In this document: in pieces, positions 12,501 through 22,240 of the stretch | How positions within the stretch are numbered: position 1 is the stretch's first letter | How the letters are laid out: the number at the start of each line of letters is the position of its first letter | Assembly: GCA_020152595.1 (NCBI GenBank) | Contig: JAIGNY010004493.1 | Span: 165,001 to 229,000, forward strand | DNA length: 64,000 nucleotides | Direction of reading: 5' to 3' | Source of the DNA: Chiridota heheva | Taxonomy: Eukaryota > Echinodermata > Holothuroidea > Apodida > Chiridotidae | Notes under the pieces: model-generated | Database searches by the model: none | Seen by the model: only the letters and a program-made list of their open reading frames with translations | Told to the model about the DNA's origin: nothing | Made by a program: the position numbers and the translations under genes

Positions 12501-15500
12501 AGAGTTCTCAATTTGCCTGCTTCTCGTCTTGAGGATTATGAAACACATGAACCCATTGAAAAACTAGTAAGAAATATTTTTGCTTTTTGTGTGATGGCAT
12601 CGCAAAATTCTAAAAAAAGTCATTCACCACCCCCAATTGCTTGCATTATTTCTTTGGGAAACCCTCAAAAAAAAAATTGGGGAAAAATCCAGCAATGAAA
12701 ACAAATAATACCTAAGTATTGAAGTTTTCAAAGCCCCCTCCCCTACTTTATTTTTGACAAATTACCCCAAAAAATTATAAGGGGAGATTCCTTCTGGCTC
12801 CCAAATTTGACGTTCTTGTGCCAACACTGTCAACAATAGTTCTTGTTTAGCTTTTTCAAACCAGCTTGAGATTCTGTTCAAGTCAGAGAAACAAACTTAA
12901 TTGGTGATGCTGCATATTTGACTTGTGTGATACAATAATTTTAAGTGCTTTTGAGAAGTTGTCATACAGTCCATAATGCTGACAGGTGAGAACTTATGAT
13001 ATGGTAAGGCACAGTGGCTCAGTGGTTAAGGATAGTGCACTAGTTTAGGAGTCAAGCTTGTATGTGAAAGGTACTGAGGTCCTAGAGCAAGACACTTTAC
13101 TCTACTTGCTGCAGTTCACTCAACTGTTTAATGAGTCCCAGCACTGCTGGGCGTTAACCTGCGATGGACTGGCATCCTATCCATGGGGGTCATATGATCT
13201 CTTCTGCTTGCGCCATTTAAAAACTGGGGTAAGCACTGGCCCTATGGGCATAATAACATATCACAACAAGATGACGGGCTAAGAAGGGTGAATCACCCCA
13301 TAAAAAGCACAAACTAACACCACCACCATCACACAAAAATCAAATATCAAAGACGTCCAGAATTAGCAAAAAACTTATCAATGTTGACTTTGAAATTGTA
13401 AACAATATTGGAGCTAACTACTCGCTCAGGCAAACCATTCCACTATTAACAACTCTTTGCGAAAAGTTAACACGCCGAATATCTATCTGTGAGAACTCTT
13501 TGGTCAACTTTAAACTGTTACCATGTGTCACATGGATGGTTTGGATGGATTTATCTTTTAGCAACCAACGCAGCAACAATCCTATTTATGGCTGCAATGA
13601 TTAATTATATGAAAATTGAAAGATAATGCTGTTTAGTGCAGCATGAGAAATGAATTTTATAACCAAATTAAGCATTTGTCATATAGGTCATATAGAGCAG
13701 ATTATACTTGAATGCGTGTTATATAGTATTTTAATATCTCTATTTTCATCAATAGGCGCCAGAATGTCTTGCGTTAATGCTGAAACTGGGAGCTTACCTA
13801 GCAAAACAACCAAAGGTAAGATCACAACACTCTGCAATGTAACTTTTAATGTGGAAATGTTAAACAGGTGTAAACATAAAAATATGCATCATGTATGTAC
13901 AAATGTAGGTGCTAATGACATCAATGTTTGGGTGAGTGGTGTAGGGAAGTTCCTCTCCCCTTCCCCGTTCATGCTCGAGAAATATAAACATTGATTGATA
14001 TAGTCCAAATTCATGCTCAAGATATATAAACATTGATTTAAATCATCCAAGCTCATGCTTAAGATATATAAACATTTATTAAAATCATTCAAATTCATGG
14101 GTATATTAAGATAAAATGGCAGTCAAAATGATGCAGAAAATGTCAAACCAAAGATGTGGATTGAAAAAATAACAGAAGTTTATTCAGGCAAAATTTTTTT
14201 TTATCCAAGAGTTTAAAAGCCTTTTTCTTAATCTTACCAAAACTACTGGGAGTCATGAATTAAGAGGTGATATTATGTTCTTTCCACAGACACATTTAAT
14301 ATATGCAAGCTGACCTAAAACAATTTTTTTGGAAATTTCACACCTAAATTTTTAATCGCTATCATTGCTATTTTGTTTTGGAATAACAGGTTACGTTGAA
14401 GAATGTTATGGATTCTCTTCATGAAAAAGTTCCTGACTTATTGATCCCACAAGGTAAGCCAGTATTTATTTATTCATTTATTGGTGAGCATGCAAAGCAT
14501 AATGCCAATCTATGTAATGGCGATTTCATCCAAGTGGCTGTCCGTCCGGCTGTCCACAGTTTTTTCTAAATTTTCAGAAATGTTAGAAGTTTTTTGAGAT
14601 TTTCTCAGAAAGTCTTAAAGTCTTTTCAGAGTTTCTCAGAAAAAGTTAAAGTTTCTTTCAGATATTCTTATGGAAGGTTAAAATTTTTTCAGAGATACTT
14701 AAGACAGATTGAAGACTAGTTTCCTTAAAAAGTCTACAAAACATTTGATATTTCCTTAGAAGGTAACTGTAAATTGATATTATTTTCCAATATTCTTAGA
14801 GATCCTGAAGCGTCTCTCTCTTAGCACTGGAGATTTAAAATCCTGAAAATTCTTCAAATATTTGGGCACCAACGGTTTTATCAGGCATGATTATTAAACT
14901 CCACCTTTGTTATTGTGGTCTTTTGCATAAAGTTGCTACAGTATATGAACTGACCAGACTTTTTTATTTAGTATGTTCAGTCAGGGAGTGTGACAGGATG
15001 TGACTGCATATGGACATAGGAGGGATGCCATGTGGGACTTGGATAGGGGCCATGATATAATATATCACATATGATATAATATATACCATGTGGTATACAC
15101 CAAGGGTTATATCAGGCATAATCATTTGCACTGGCTTTTTCTTATTCAACAAGTCATTTGCATATAAGTTATTATATGAACTGATACTTTCATACATAGT
15201 ATGCTCAATCAGGGACTGTGATAGCTAGGATGAGATTTCTTATGGAGCCTATGGGATGTCATGTGGGACATGGGGTGGAATGCCATGTGGAACAGGTTGG
15301 AATGCCATGTAGGATGTATGGTGGAATGCCATGCGGGACATAGGGTGGTATGCCATGGGATGTGGGATATGGAATGTCATGTGGGACATGGGGTGGGATG
15401 CCATGTGGGACTTGGGGTGGGATGCCATGTGGAACAGGTTGGAATGTCATGTAGGATATAAGGTGGAATTCCATGTGGGACATAGGGTGGAATGCCATGG

Positions 15501-18500
15501 GATGTTATGTGGTATATGGGGTGGGATGCCACAAGTAACACAGAGTGTGACAGGTTGGGATGCTATGTGTGACATAGGGTAGGAGGCTATGTGGGACATA
15601 GGGTAGGAGGCCATGGGGACATGGGATGTGGGATATAAAGTAAGATGTCATTGGGACATTGGAAGGGATACCATTTGGAACATATGGTGGGATCCAATGT
15701 GGGACCAAGGTGGGATATCAGGTGGAAGCCACGATGCTGGACATATGGTGGGATGCCATGGGGGACATAGTGAGACATGCCACATTGGACACAGGGGGGA
15801 TGCCATTTGGGACATAGGGAGGGATGTCATGTGGTACATATGGTTGGATTAATGTGGGACATTCATGTAGGATGGGATCCATGTGGGACATAGGGTGGGA
15901 TGCCATGTGGGTCATAGGGTGGGATGCCATGTGGGACACATGGTGGAATGCCATGTGGGACACATGGTGGAATGCCATGTGGGACACATGGTGGAATGCC
16001 ATGTGAGACATTGTATGGTGGAATGCCATGTGGAAGATATGGGGGACATAGGTAGAGATGCCAAGTGGGACACAGGAGGGATGTTATGTGGGACATAGGG
16101 AGGGATGTCATGTGGTACTTATGGTTGGATTAATGTGGGACCTAAATGTAGGATGGGATCCATGTGGGACATAGGGTCAGATGCCATGTGGATCATAGGA
16201 TGGGTTGCCAAGTGGGACATATGGTGGAATGCCATGTGGGACAAGGGATGGGATGGGATGCCATGGGATATATGGTGGAATGCCATGTGGGACATGGGAT
16301 GGGATGGGATGTCATGGGGTGGGATGCCATGTGTGAGATATGGTGGAATGCCATGTGGGACAAGGGATGGGGTAGGATGCCATGTGGGAGATATGGTGGA
16401 ATGCTATGTGGGACAAGGGATGGGATAGGATGTCATGTGGGACATGGGGTGGGATGCCATGTGGGACATGGGATAGGATCCATGTGGGACATAGGATTAG
16501 ATGCCATGTGGGTCATAGGATGGGATGCCATGTGGAACATATGGTGGAATGCCATGTGAGACATTGTGGTTTCTGTTGTGAGCAATATATACTCCGACAG
16601 GTTTTAGATTTTGTCGGGGCTTAAGACACAAAACGTTTTAGACTTAATTAGACAAAATGTCATTAGACTTAATGAAATCAAAGAAAAAGAATGATAATTT
16701 TTTTAAATGGACATTAAACAAAACTCTTGGAAGAATTGGTAGAAGGATGAAACACATATGGAAGTGAGGAGAAAGATTTTGGGAAATAATGAAAAAAGAG
16801 AAAGGGAAATAAATGTGTTTTTTTAGATGTGTATATTTGTGAAATATAAAACTCGGCTGCAGATAAAAATCTGCATATTTGTAAAACTCAAGTCAATTGC
16901 AAAATTTTGGTGGTGTCCAGGCTATGATTAAAGTCAGAACTCAGTGCATTTTTTTGTATGTAAATGATTATAAAACAATTCTTCATTTTTGTACCACATT
17001 TCAGATTCAAACTGAAATAGTTCTAAAATATTATAGAAGTGTATTTTTTTTTTTCATTTAAATGTTTCATGTTTTAACAATAATTTTGGTAATGAGACCT
17101 GTTTGTCCTTTTTTCAGATCTATTAGGATACTTGCTCCAGTCTCAAGAATTGTGCTCACCAACAGACTTTCTGAACAGATACGACAGACCCTTTGATGTG
17201 GTTCTTGACCAAGGTATTGTTCTTATTAGCTACATGATGATTAAAATTAATGATTAAATTAATTCATTAACAATTTGAACAATTATGAGTTATAAGTGAA
17301 ATTTCTTTAAAACATGATTTTTGTTGAAAGATTATGTACGTGTAAGAACAACATTAGCTCAATTGACCATGAAAGTAGCAGAAAAATTCATCATCATTGG
17401 TAATGCTGTGAAAATTGACCATTATTTTAGAACATGCAGAAATTGATGTCATCAACCTAAAGGAATTTTGGAGTGCTTTGTATTTCTTTATAATCCATCT
17501 CAACTTTTCTAGCTTATGAAAAATTGGTTTCCTTTCGTAAGGGTCAAGAAAATTTCCACATACATAGGAAATTATCCAAATATGCTGTTAAAATTTTGTG
17601 TCACATCATTTTGGAATAAAAACTTTTATACCATTTTTAAAGAAATACAATGTAATTCATGTCTCTATTGGGGAAATAGTTTCGTCATACAACATTTTGA
17701 TAAAGAATTGAACAAAATGGCAGCCTCCATGTGTCGCCTTCAAACATGAATAATTTGAAATACAAATAAGCTTTTGACTTGCTTTTTTGGTACTTGGTTG
17801 AGATTCAAATACTTTACCATATAAAATTTTATGAAATTGTTTCAGATTGTTTCAGACTGTCTCCTTTAAAACAAACAAAATGTTCAATTGGAAATTCTTG
17901 TCACTGCATAATTGAATTCAAGAAGTTAAAGAATTGCTTTTCTTTAATTTCTTTGTAATGTCAGGAATTGTTTCATTTGGAAGAATTAATTAATGTGCCA
18001 TTTTCAGAAAAGGACATGAAAGGTTTGTTTGCAAGGCTTTTCTAAGAAGTAATGTTTTTTAAATATTACTCTCATGTTGTGATGATTGATCTTTGAGTGC
18101 TATTATATATCTCGATGTTACTGTAGGTCACTCAGTTGTAGATCACACAACTGAGATGTCATAGGTTCCAGTTTTGAGTCTCAAGAAATTCAGCTAAAAG
18201 ATTTCTCCACAGCCAGAAGCGATAGATACTCCTGACGTTTGAAAGGAGAAGTATGTTGTCTGCAACACCTGCTCCTCATTCAGCCTGTGGAAGAAGTGTT
18301 GTCTGCAACACCTGCTCCTCATTCAGCCTGTGGAAGAAGTGTTGTCTGCAACACCTGCTCCTTATTCAGCCTGTGGAAGAAGTGTTGTCTGCAACACCTG
18401 CTCCTCATTCAGCCTGTGGAAGAAGTGTTGTCTGCAACACCTGCTCCTCATTCAGCCTGTGGAAGAAGTGTTGTCTGCAACACCTGCTCCTCATTCAGCC

Positions 18501-21500
18501 TGTGGAAGAAGTGTTGTCTGCAACACCTGCTCCTTATTCAGCCTGTGGAAGAAGTGTTGTCTGCAACACCTGCTCCTCATTCAGCCTGTGGAAGAAGTGT
18601 TGTCTGCAACACCTGCTCCTCATTCAGCCTGTGGAAGAAGTGTTGTCTGCAACACCTGCTCCTCATTCAGCCTGTGGAAGAAGTGTTGTCTGCAACACCT
18701 GCTCCTCATTCAGCCTGTGGAAGAAGTGTTGTCTGCAACGCCTGCTCCTCATTCAGCCTGTGGAAGAAGTGTTGTCTGCAACACCTGCTCCTCATTCAGC
18801 CTGTGGAAGAAGTGTTGTCTGCAACACCTGCTCCTCATTCAGCCTGTGGAAGAAGTGTTGTCTGCAACACCTGCTCCTCATTCAGCCTGTGGAAGAAGTG
18901 GGCAGTGCTGGATGGTGCTCTCCATCCATCAGATAAGGTCTGGACATGATCCGTAACCTCAAAGGAAAAACTCCTCCAACAATATCCCCATCTTAACCAT
19001 AACAACACCAAAATCACTGACCTCAAAGACATCTCCAACTGCGTAGCATCCAGTTTTGCCAAAACCTTCTCAAATGAGAGGCTTTCCCCCTTCTTCCATA
19101 ACCAGAAAATCAAGGTTGAGAAGAACCTTCTCAACTTCCAGTCAAACAATCAGGAAAACTACAACCTTCCATTCACCTATTCCGAGCTCTCCACCTAAAA
19201 AATCTAGGTCCTCCTCCCAAGGCCCAGACGGTATCCATTATAATCTCCTCAAAAACCTCCCCAGGAGTTCCCTTGACATCCTCCTCAAGATTTATAATCA
19301 CCTATGGTCCTCCAAATTTTCCCAATTACTTGGAGAGAGGCCATTATCACTCCCATCCCCAAGCCTAACAAAGACAGGTCTATTCCCACCAACTACTGGC
19401 CCATCGCTCTCACTTCCTGCCTCTGCAAAATAATGGAATGTATGCTCAACTACACGCCCTGCTGGTACCTTGACAAGAACTCAATCCTATCCCCCTCTCA
19501 AAATGGTTTTCAGGAGAAACCTGAACTGCATGGACCATGTCCTCAAACTTGACACCTATGTACATGAAGCCTTCATCAGAAATCACCACGCCATTTTAAT
19601 CTTCTGTGACCTCGAGAAGGCCTTAGACACCACCTGGCGGAACAGTATCCTCAAGAACCTCCTCCAGCCTCAGAGGTCTCCTCCCACCTTCATCCAGAAC
19701 TTCCTCCATACCCGCCATTTCAGGGTACGCATCAGTAACACCTACTCCCAAAGGTTCACCCTACACCTGGATGTCTCTCAAGGTGGTATCCTCTCCCCCA
19801 CTCTCATCCTCAAAATCAACAGCATCACCAAGGCCATCCCCAACGTCTGTGTTGATGATTTTGCTATCTTCTTGTCCTCCCCATGCTTCCAAAATAACCT
19901 CCAACACTGCCTGGACAACTTAGCTCACTGGAGCGACTCCAACAGCTTTAACTTCTCAAAAGACAAAACTGTTCTCATCCACTTCAACAACAGCAACTCC
20001 TTCTTTCTCTGCCCCTGTCTCCCGTCTCAAAGATTCCATTAACCCCAGTAAAGACAGTTCTCGCTTCCTCGGAATCACTCTCAATTCTTAAGCTCTCCTA
20101 TCTCCCCCACATCAACATGCTCAAAACCAACTGTCACAAAATCATCAATATCCTCAGGGTCCTCTCCAACACTGACTGGGAAGCCAATCATCTCACCCTG
20201 CTCACTTTATACCGCTCCTCCTTAGGTCCAAGCTGGACCACAGCAGCTTCATCTATGCCTCCACCAGCAAACTTTACTTAAGACATCTCAAAGCTACTGA
20301 AAACACCGCCCTAAGTCTCTGCCTTGGCATTACTCATACCACCCCCATCACCAGTCTCCATGTAGAGGCCAATAAACTCCCCTTTGACCTCAGGTGCACC
20401 AGGACCGGCCTTTCCTTTGCTCTTTGTATCCTCACTAATCCCCAAAGGTATCCTCACTAATCCACAGAACCCTTACTTCCATTCCATTCGCCATCCCTCC
20501 TTCACCAACCTCTTCAATCTCAACAAACGCATCCCCACTCCCTCCACCATTCGGGATCCAAATGCACTCTCACTTCACCAAAGCCAAGATCAATATTTTC
20601 TTGATAGCCATGCACACTATCCCTGCCACGCCCACTTGGGTTGGGTTATCAATCCCCCAAAGTTTTCCTTGGCCTTTTCCTTCTACATGAAAGCTTTCCA
20701 CAACCCAGCCTTTTTTGCTCCAAATACTGCCAAGTCAGTAGATATTTCCATGACTTCTATTTCTCTTCACCAACAGCTCCACACGGGAAGGCTTCACTGC
20801 AGCCGCCGCCACCTGTGCCGATCTCACACTCTCCTCAAGGTTGCCAAATGGAGCCTCAATCTACTCTACTGAAGCAAAGGCCATCCTCCTGGCCTTAAAC
20901 TTTGTTAAATTCTACTTCCACCTCTGCTTCATCATCTTCTCTGACTCTAAATCTGTTCTTACTGGCATCTTCTAATGCTCTGGTCCAATCCACTCAACCT
21001 ACAAATCCTTAATTAACTTCAAGCTGCCAACAACGCCCTGTCGGATCACATCTCTCCTTTTCCTATCCTGCACTCAGACCTCCAATTCTCTACTTCCAGC
21101 TACCTCAGTAAAACCTGGTGAGACTCCTTTAATCTTGAGACCAGTAACAAACTTTACACCATCAAACCCAAAGTCGGGACCAACGTCCCCCTGCACAATC
21201 ACAACTGCAGGGAGGACATTGTTATCACCTGCATCCGCCTTGGCCACACCTTTCTCACCTTTCCGTTCACCTGCTCCCCTCTGCCCTACATGCAACACCG
21301 ATCTCTCGATCAAGCATATTCTCTTAACCTGTCCCATATATCTGAACTCCAGATCACACCTCTCCCCTCCATCTCAACCTCTAATCTTTTCAAGAACAAT
21401 CTACCTCCAACTTCATCACCTTTCTCTGCAACAGCAATTTATTCCACCTGATCTAAACCTCTCTTTCCTCCCTTTCTCTGCCTTACCTTCCTCACTTTCC

Positions 21501-22039
21501 TTTTTACCTTAACTTCTTTCCTCTATTCACCTTCTCTCCTCCTTCCCTCAGTCCCACCTCTCTTTCCTCTCTGTCCTAACTCAAGCACCTTAGTTTTTAA
21601 CACCCAATTCTTGGCACATTTGACTCTGACTGTCGCTGTGCCGTTAAACATCAACAAACCAAACTATCAGATAAGGATATTACATGTCAGTCCCAACAGT
21701 AGGAAAGTTGCCCCCTGCCTGGTTCTCTGAACACTATTCAAGATGAGAGAAATGTGAAAAGGCAGATTTATAACTTCATTTACTTCCTATCATGGCCCAG
21801 CCATGTCATGTTCACTGAATTGTCCAGCTGCCAGAGAACTTGACTGGTTTGTAAAGTGCATTGACCTTTGGTAAAATATGCTATATAAAAGTGGGTTATT
21901 ATTATTATCATAGTCATCATCATTTTTGTCGTCGTCATCGTCATCATCATTAGTATCATCTATCTTACCAATTATTATTTGTGTTTTATTCTCAGAACTT
22001 GTATGGCCTCTCCCAACAAAGAACTTTCCTTTGAATTGA
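3489..22039 (+). CDS. TEX47: TEX47-like BLUF-fold protein, eight exons, 244 residues
   Basis: Joining 3489-3575, 4685-4757, 11974-12077, 12360-12566, 13756-13815, 14390-14453, 17118-17213 and 21996-22039 gives one open frame of 244 residues with GT-AG borders throughout and intron phases 0,1,0,0,0,1,1. The chain reads as a BLUF-type domain: RLVYIAR (Y38), then ATGMLLVYP with T73-G74, FVHLVE (H85), and RLFNQWSF (R128, F130, W133), followed by a C-terminal helical region ending in ELVWPLP. Length and order fit animal TEX47, a testis-enriched protein of about 250 residues whose function is poorly known. In bacterial BLUF photoreceptors the Tyr and Gln beside flavin drive photochemistry; here the Tyr position is kept but Gln is His and the usual flavin-contacting Asn is not in register, so light sensing is doubtful. 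The promoter has an X-box. The family assignment is from motif reading and memory. Confidence 0.82.
3725..3815 (+). repeat. Short tandem repeat in intron 1 (about 24 bp unit)
   Basis: Around four diverged units of GATATCCCAATGGGGATATA type follow one another. Each unit is itself partly palindromic around GATATC. Confidence 0.6.
4420..4570. repeat. Probable interspersed repeat tail, intron 1
   Basis: ATATTTTATATAGGGCCTAGCACC followed by AAGAGTGCTTTACAAAC (quoted in part) resembles the inverted GCGC-TATATAAAT tails of LINEs and SINEs seen at 39850 and 21875. No coding sequence is present. Confidence 0.3.
4685..4757 (+). CDS. TEX47: TEX47-like exon 2 (BLUF strand 1)
   Basis: The acceptor is TTTTTTTGTTGCAG and the donor GTATGT. 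It encodes residues 30-53 with HRLVYIAR, the first beta strand holding the BLUF-type tyrosine (Y38), and ends in phase 1. Confidence 0.8.
4758..6555. other. Intron 2, first part
   Basis: AT-rich DNA with a poly-C run at about 5096-5109. The open frames at 5034-5278 and 5747-5998 have no flanking splice sites or conserved motifs and look random. Confidence 0.4.
6556..6600 (+). repeat. (TG)n microsatellite and purine tract
   Basis: A run of about eight TG repeats near 6563-6579 passes into a GGA/GGG-rich purine stretch. It lies within intron 2. Confidence 0.8.
6601..7500. other. Intron 2, nothing recognised
   Basis: A pyrimidine-rich CCCC patch lies near 6797-6825. The rest is AT-rich without supported exons; minus-strand frames near 6780-7050 and 7317-7532 lack coding motifs. 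Confidence 0.35.
7501..7712 (+). repeat. 77 bp tandem repeat, about 2.7 copies
   Basis: Units start at 7501, 7578 and 7655 with CTACCTGTATTGGCTATTTG, the third with one change. Each contains AGCCTGACCTTG. High identity suggests recent duplication. Confidence 0.9.
7713..8420. other. Intron 2, small hairpin region
   Basis: ACAGCAGTGATTTT near 7810 and its complement near 7876-7893 could form a stem. A CAGAGTAACAGC-like string near 7905-7925 is the complement of one near 5632. It may be an old hairpin element; no gene is seen. Confidence 0.3.
8424..8500 (+). mobile_element. tRNA-like sequence (SINE head or tRNA pseudogene)
   Basis: There is a perfect A-box match, TGGTCTAGTGG, at 8433-8443. A weak B-box, CGTTTGATCCC, lies 43 bp downstream at 8476-8486. 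No convincing cloverleaf with paired acceptor ends is visible, so a functional tRNA gene is unlikely. Confidence 0.5.
8501..9237. other. Intron 2, nothing recognised
   Basis: AT-rich sequence with no exon, RNA gene or clear repeat that I can support. Confidence 0.3.
9238..9304 (+). repeat. (GT)-rich microsatellite
   Basis: Interrupted GTGTGT/GTAT repeats with several GGGT interruptions. The frame across it (9138-9344) is a composition artefact. Confidence 0.8.
9320..10870 (+). repeat. Diverged satellite-like array, about 320 bp unit, partly inverted
   Basis: The anchor ACACAGATAGCCCATGG or close variants occur at 9368, 9818 and 10142, with a weaker match at 10647. Each is preceded by a TCAAGAACGG-GTAAACTGG segment and followed by a GTGGGC(G)-GGCTTA segment. 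The piece at about 9440-9560 is in opposite orientation to that at 10005-10140. The array is old and lies inside intron 2. Confidence 0.75.
11085..11160 (+). repeat. Short tandem repeat, about 24 bp
   Basis: Three units of the form AAAATGTGYGCCA-TGTCT-A follow one another. They are diverged and non-coding. Confidence 0.5.
11425..11745 (+). repeat. Interspersed repeat related to the right edge of the window
   Basis: ATGAAAGAGGACTTCAAAGG and the following 250 bases resemble, in opposite orientation, the sequence at 63400-63722, and in part the arms of the inverted repeat at 61972-63275. The frame at 11435-11683 is therefore repeat DNA, not a gene. Confidence 0.55.
11974..12077 (+). CDS. TEX47: TEX47-like exon 3
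   Basis: The acceptor is TTTTATTTTCATAG and the donor GTAGGC. The exon begins in phase 1 and ends in phase 0, giving residues 54-88. The block GEGATGMLLVYPNHFVHLVE is the BLUF-like central strand pair, with His at the photoactive Gln position. Confidence 0.85.
12360..12566 (+). CDS. TEX47: TEX47-like exon 4
   Basis: The acceptor is TGTCTTCACAG and the donor GTAAGA. It has 69 whole codons (residues 89-157), covering the second helix and the RLFNQWSF strand with the Trp typical of BLUF domains, then the start of the C-terminal region. Confidence 0.85.
12567..13004. other. Intron 4, first part
   Basis: AT-rich intronic DNA with a run of A and C tracts. Nothing else is recognised. Confidence 0.3.
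13005..13252 (+). mobile_element. tRNA-derived SINE with deleted B box
   Basis: A perfect A box (TGGCTCAGTGG) lies at 13015-13025. The body matches the SINE at 1213-1505, including CTGCGATGGACTGGCATCC. The segment that should hold the B box is missing, so this copy could not be an active source. It runs into an antisense LINE tail, as does the copy at 1213. Confidence 0.75.
13253..13540 (-). mobile_element. LINE 3' end fragment, third copy
   Basis: This has the same 3' tail (GGGTGAATCACCCC on +) and C-terminal coding region as the LINE at 2226-3235, in minus orientation. It is truncated at both ends of the coding part. Confidence 0.65.
13756..13815 (+). CDS. TEX47: TEX47-like exon 5
   Basis: Twenty codons (residues 158-177) between TCATCAATAG and GTAAGA. 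The peptide is a helix (LALMLKLGAYLAKQPK) that continues the frame from exon 4 without a break. Confidence 0.75.
13971..14096 (+). repeat. 42 bp tandem repeat, three copies
   Basis: ATGCTYRAGA-ATATAAACATT units start at 13971, 14013 and 14055, exactly 42 bases apart. Because 42 is a multiple of three, the minus frame stays open across them. It lies in intron 5. Confidence 0.85.
14390..14453 (+). CDS. TEX47: TEX47-like exon 6
   Basis: The acceptor is GGAATAACAG and the donor GTAAGC. It encodes VTLKNVMDSLHEKVPDLLIP and ends in phase 1, matching exon 7. Confidence 0.75.
14454..14864. other. Intron 6, first part
   Basis: It contains a degenerate TTTCAGA-AAGTCTTAAAG series near 14570-14720, probably an old simple repeat. 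No exon is seen. Confidence 0.35.
14865..15240 (+). repeat. Two copies of a ~240 bp segment
   Basis: TTTATCAGGCATGATTATT...TTTGCATAAAGTT...AGTATGTTCAGTCAGGGA near 14875-14980 recurs near 15105-15220 with small changes. A single unit of the following minisatellite lies between them near 15021-15040. Confidence 0.65.
15245..16570 (+). repeat. 24 bp-family minisatellite in intron 6
   Basis: About 1.3 kb of GGTGGAATGCCATGTGGGAC-type units, mostly near 24 bp with insertions and larger composite periods. Several plus and minus frames are open because the unit is near a multiple of three and has no stop. The repeats of W, M, H and G in those frames are an artefact, not protein. Confidence 0.92.
16600..17117. 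other. Intron 6, last part
   Basis: AT-rich, with TTAGACTTAAT-like repeats near 16640-16670. No exon other than the one that follows. Confidence 0.3.
17118..17213 (+). CDS. TEX47: TEX47-like exon 7
   Basis: The acceptor is CTTTTTTCAG and the donor GTATTG. Residues 199-230 include SPTDFLNRYDRPFDVVLDQ. It starts and ends in phase 1. Confidence 0.78.
17214..18253. other. Intron 7, first part
   Basis: AT-rich intron. It contains one phase-compatible but weak alternative terminal exon at 18008-18045 (acceptor CATTTTCAG, then thirteen codons and TAA). Nothing else is supported. Confidence 0.4.
18254..18898 (+). repeat. 43 bp tandem array, exactly 15 copies
   Basis: Units begin every 43 bases from 18254 without a single indel. 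I see only three base changes across the array (CTTATTCAG in copies 3 and 7, CAACGCC in copy 12). The unit has no stop in any forward frame and 43 leaves remainder one on division by three, so all three forward frames stay open and read the same 43-residue cycle. It ends 32 bases before LINE coding sequence. It is very young. Confidence 0.97.
18931..21665 (+). mobile_element. 5'-truncated LINE with reverse transcriptase and RNase H
   Basis: Frames joined by frameshifts give QGPDGI, then a WREAIITPIPKPNKD block, motif A (IFCDLEKALDTTW), motif B (VSQGGILSPT), and motif C as CVDDFA in place of YADD or YVDD. A degraded RNase H-type segment follows near 20860-20970 (FSDSKS), then a CPTCN-H-C zinc-like end near 21285-21330. 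Such a layout fits an APE-type LINE with RNase H, near the I/Jockey groups. The 3' end (GTGCCGTTAAACATCAACAA, 21640-21659) matches the antisense copy at 54580-58605. It lies in sense inside TEX47 intron 7, and is dead. Confidence 0.85.
21840..21965 (+). repeat. LINE/SINE-type tail with ATT/ATC microsatellite
   Basis: TGCTATATAAAAGTGGG followed by ATTATT and ATC repeats is the usual end of L2/CR1-like elements and their SINEs. It is distinct from the LINE just before it. It sits 30 bases before the last TEX47 exon. Confidence 0.55.
21996..22039 (+). CDS. TEX47: TEX47-like exon 8 (stop codon exon)
   Basis: The acceptor TTTTATTCTCAG is followed by ELVWPLPTKNFPLN and TGA. The phase fits exon 7, and the Trp-Pro-rich ending suits a conserved C-terminus. 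A rival, phase-compatible terminal exon lies at 18008-18045. Confidence 0.65.
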
Positions 22040-22149
22040 TGTTACTTCCGACCTGATTGCTCTTAGCGCTGATCCTTTTGTAAGAGTCGTTCATGCCATT
22101 TGCCATCAAGTTCCTCAGCCACTTCCTCCAAAGGACCATCCATCTTCCA

Positions 22150-22240
22150 TGGGGGAGTTGTGTACTCTCATCCGCTTGCGCCATGGAAACTGGGGATAAG
22201 CACCGGCCCTATGAGCCTAATGGCTCGGACGGATTTAACT
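22150..22240 (+). mobile_element. SINE 3' fragment in the TEX47 3' UTR
   Basis: CTCATCCGCTTGCGCCATGG through GAGCCTAATGGCTCGGACGG matches the end of the SINE at 1213-1505. It starts about 110 bases after the TEX47 stop codon, so it is probably in the mature transcript. Confidence 0.7.

Noticed and set aside
15259..16559. Many ORFs rich in Trp, Met, His and Gly on both strands
   Set aside because: They arise from a 24 bp-family minisatellite without stops.
18254..18898. CRISPR-like array
   Set aside because: There are no variable spacers; the units are contiguous, and the DNA is animal.
18239..18956. Three overlapping ORFs of 208-236 residues
   Set aside because: They are one 43 bp tandem repeat read in three frames; no start, splice or conservation argument supports protein.
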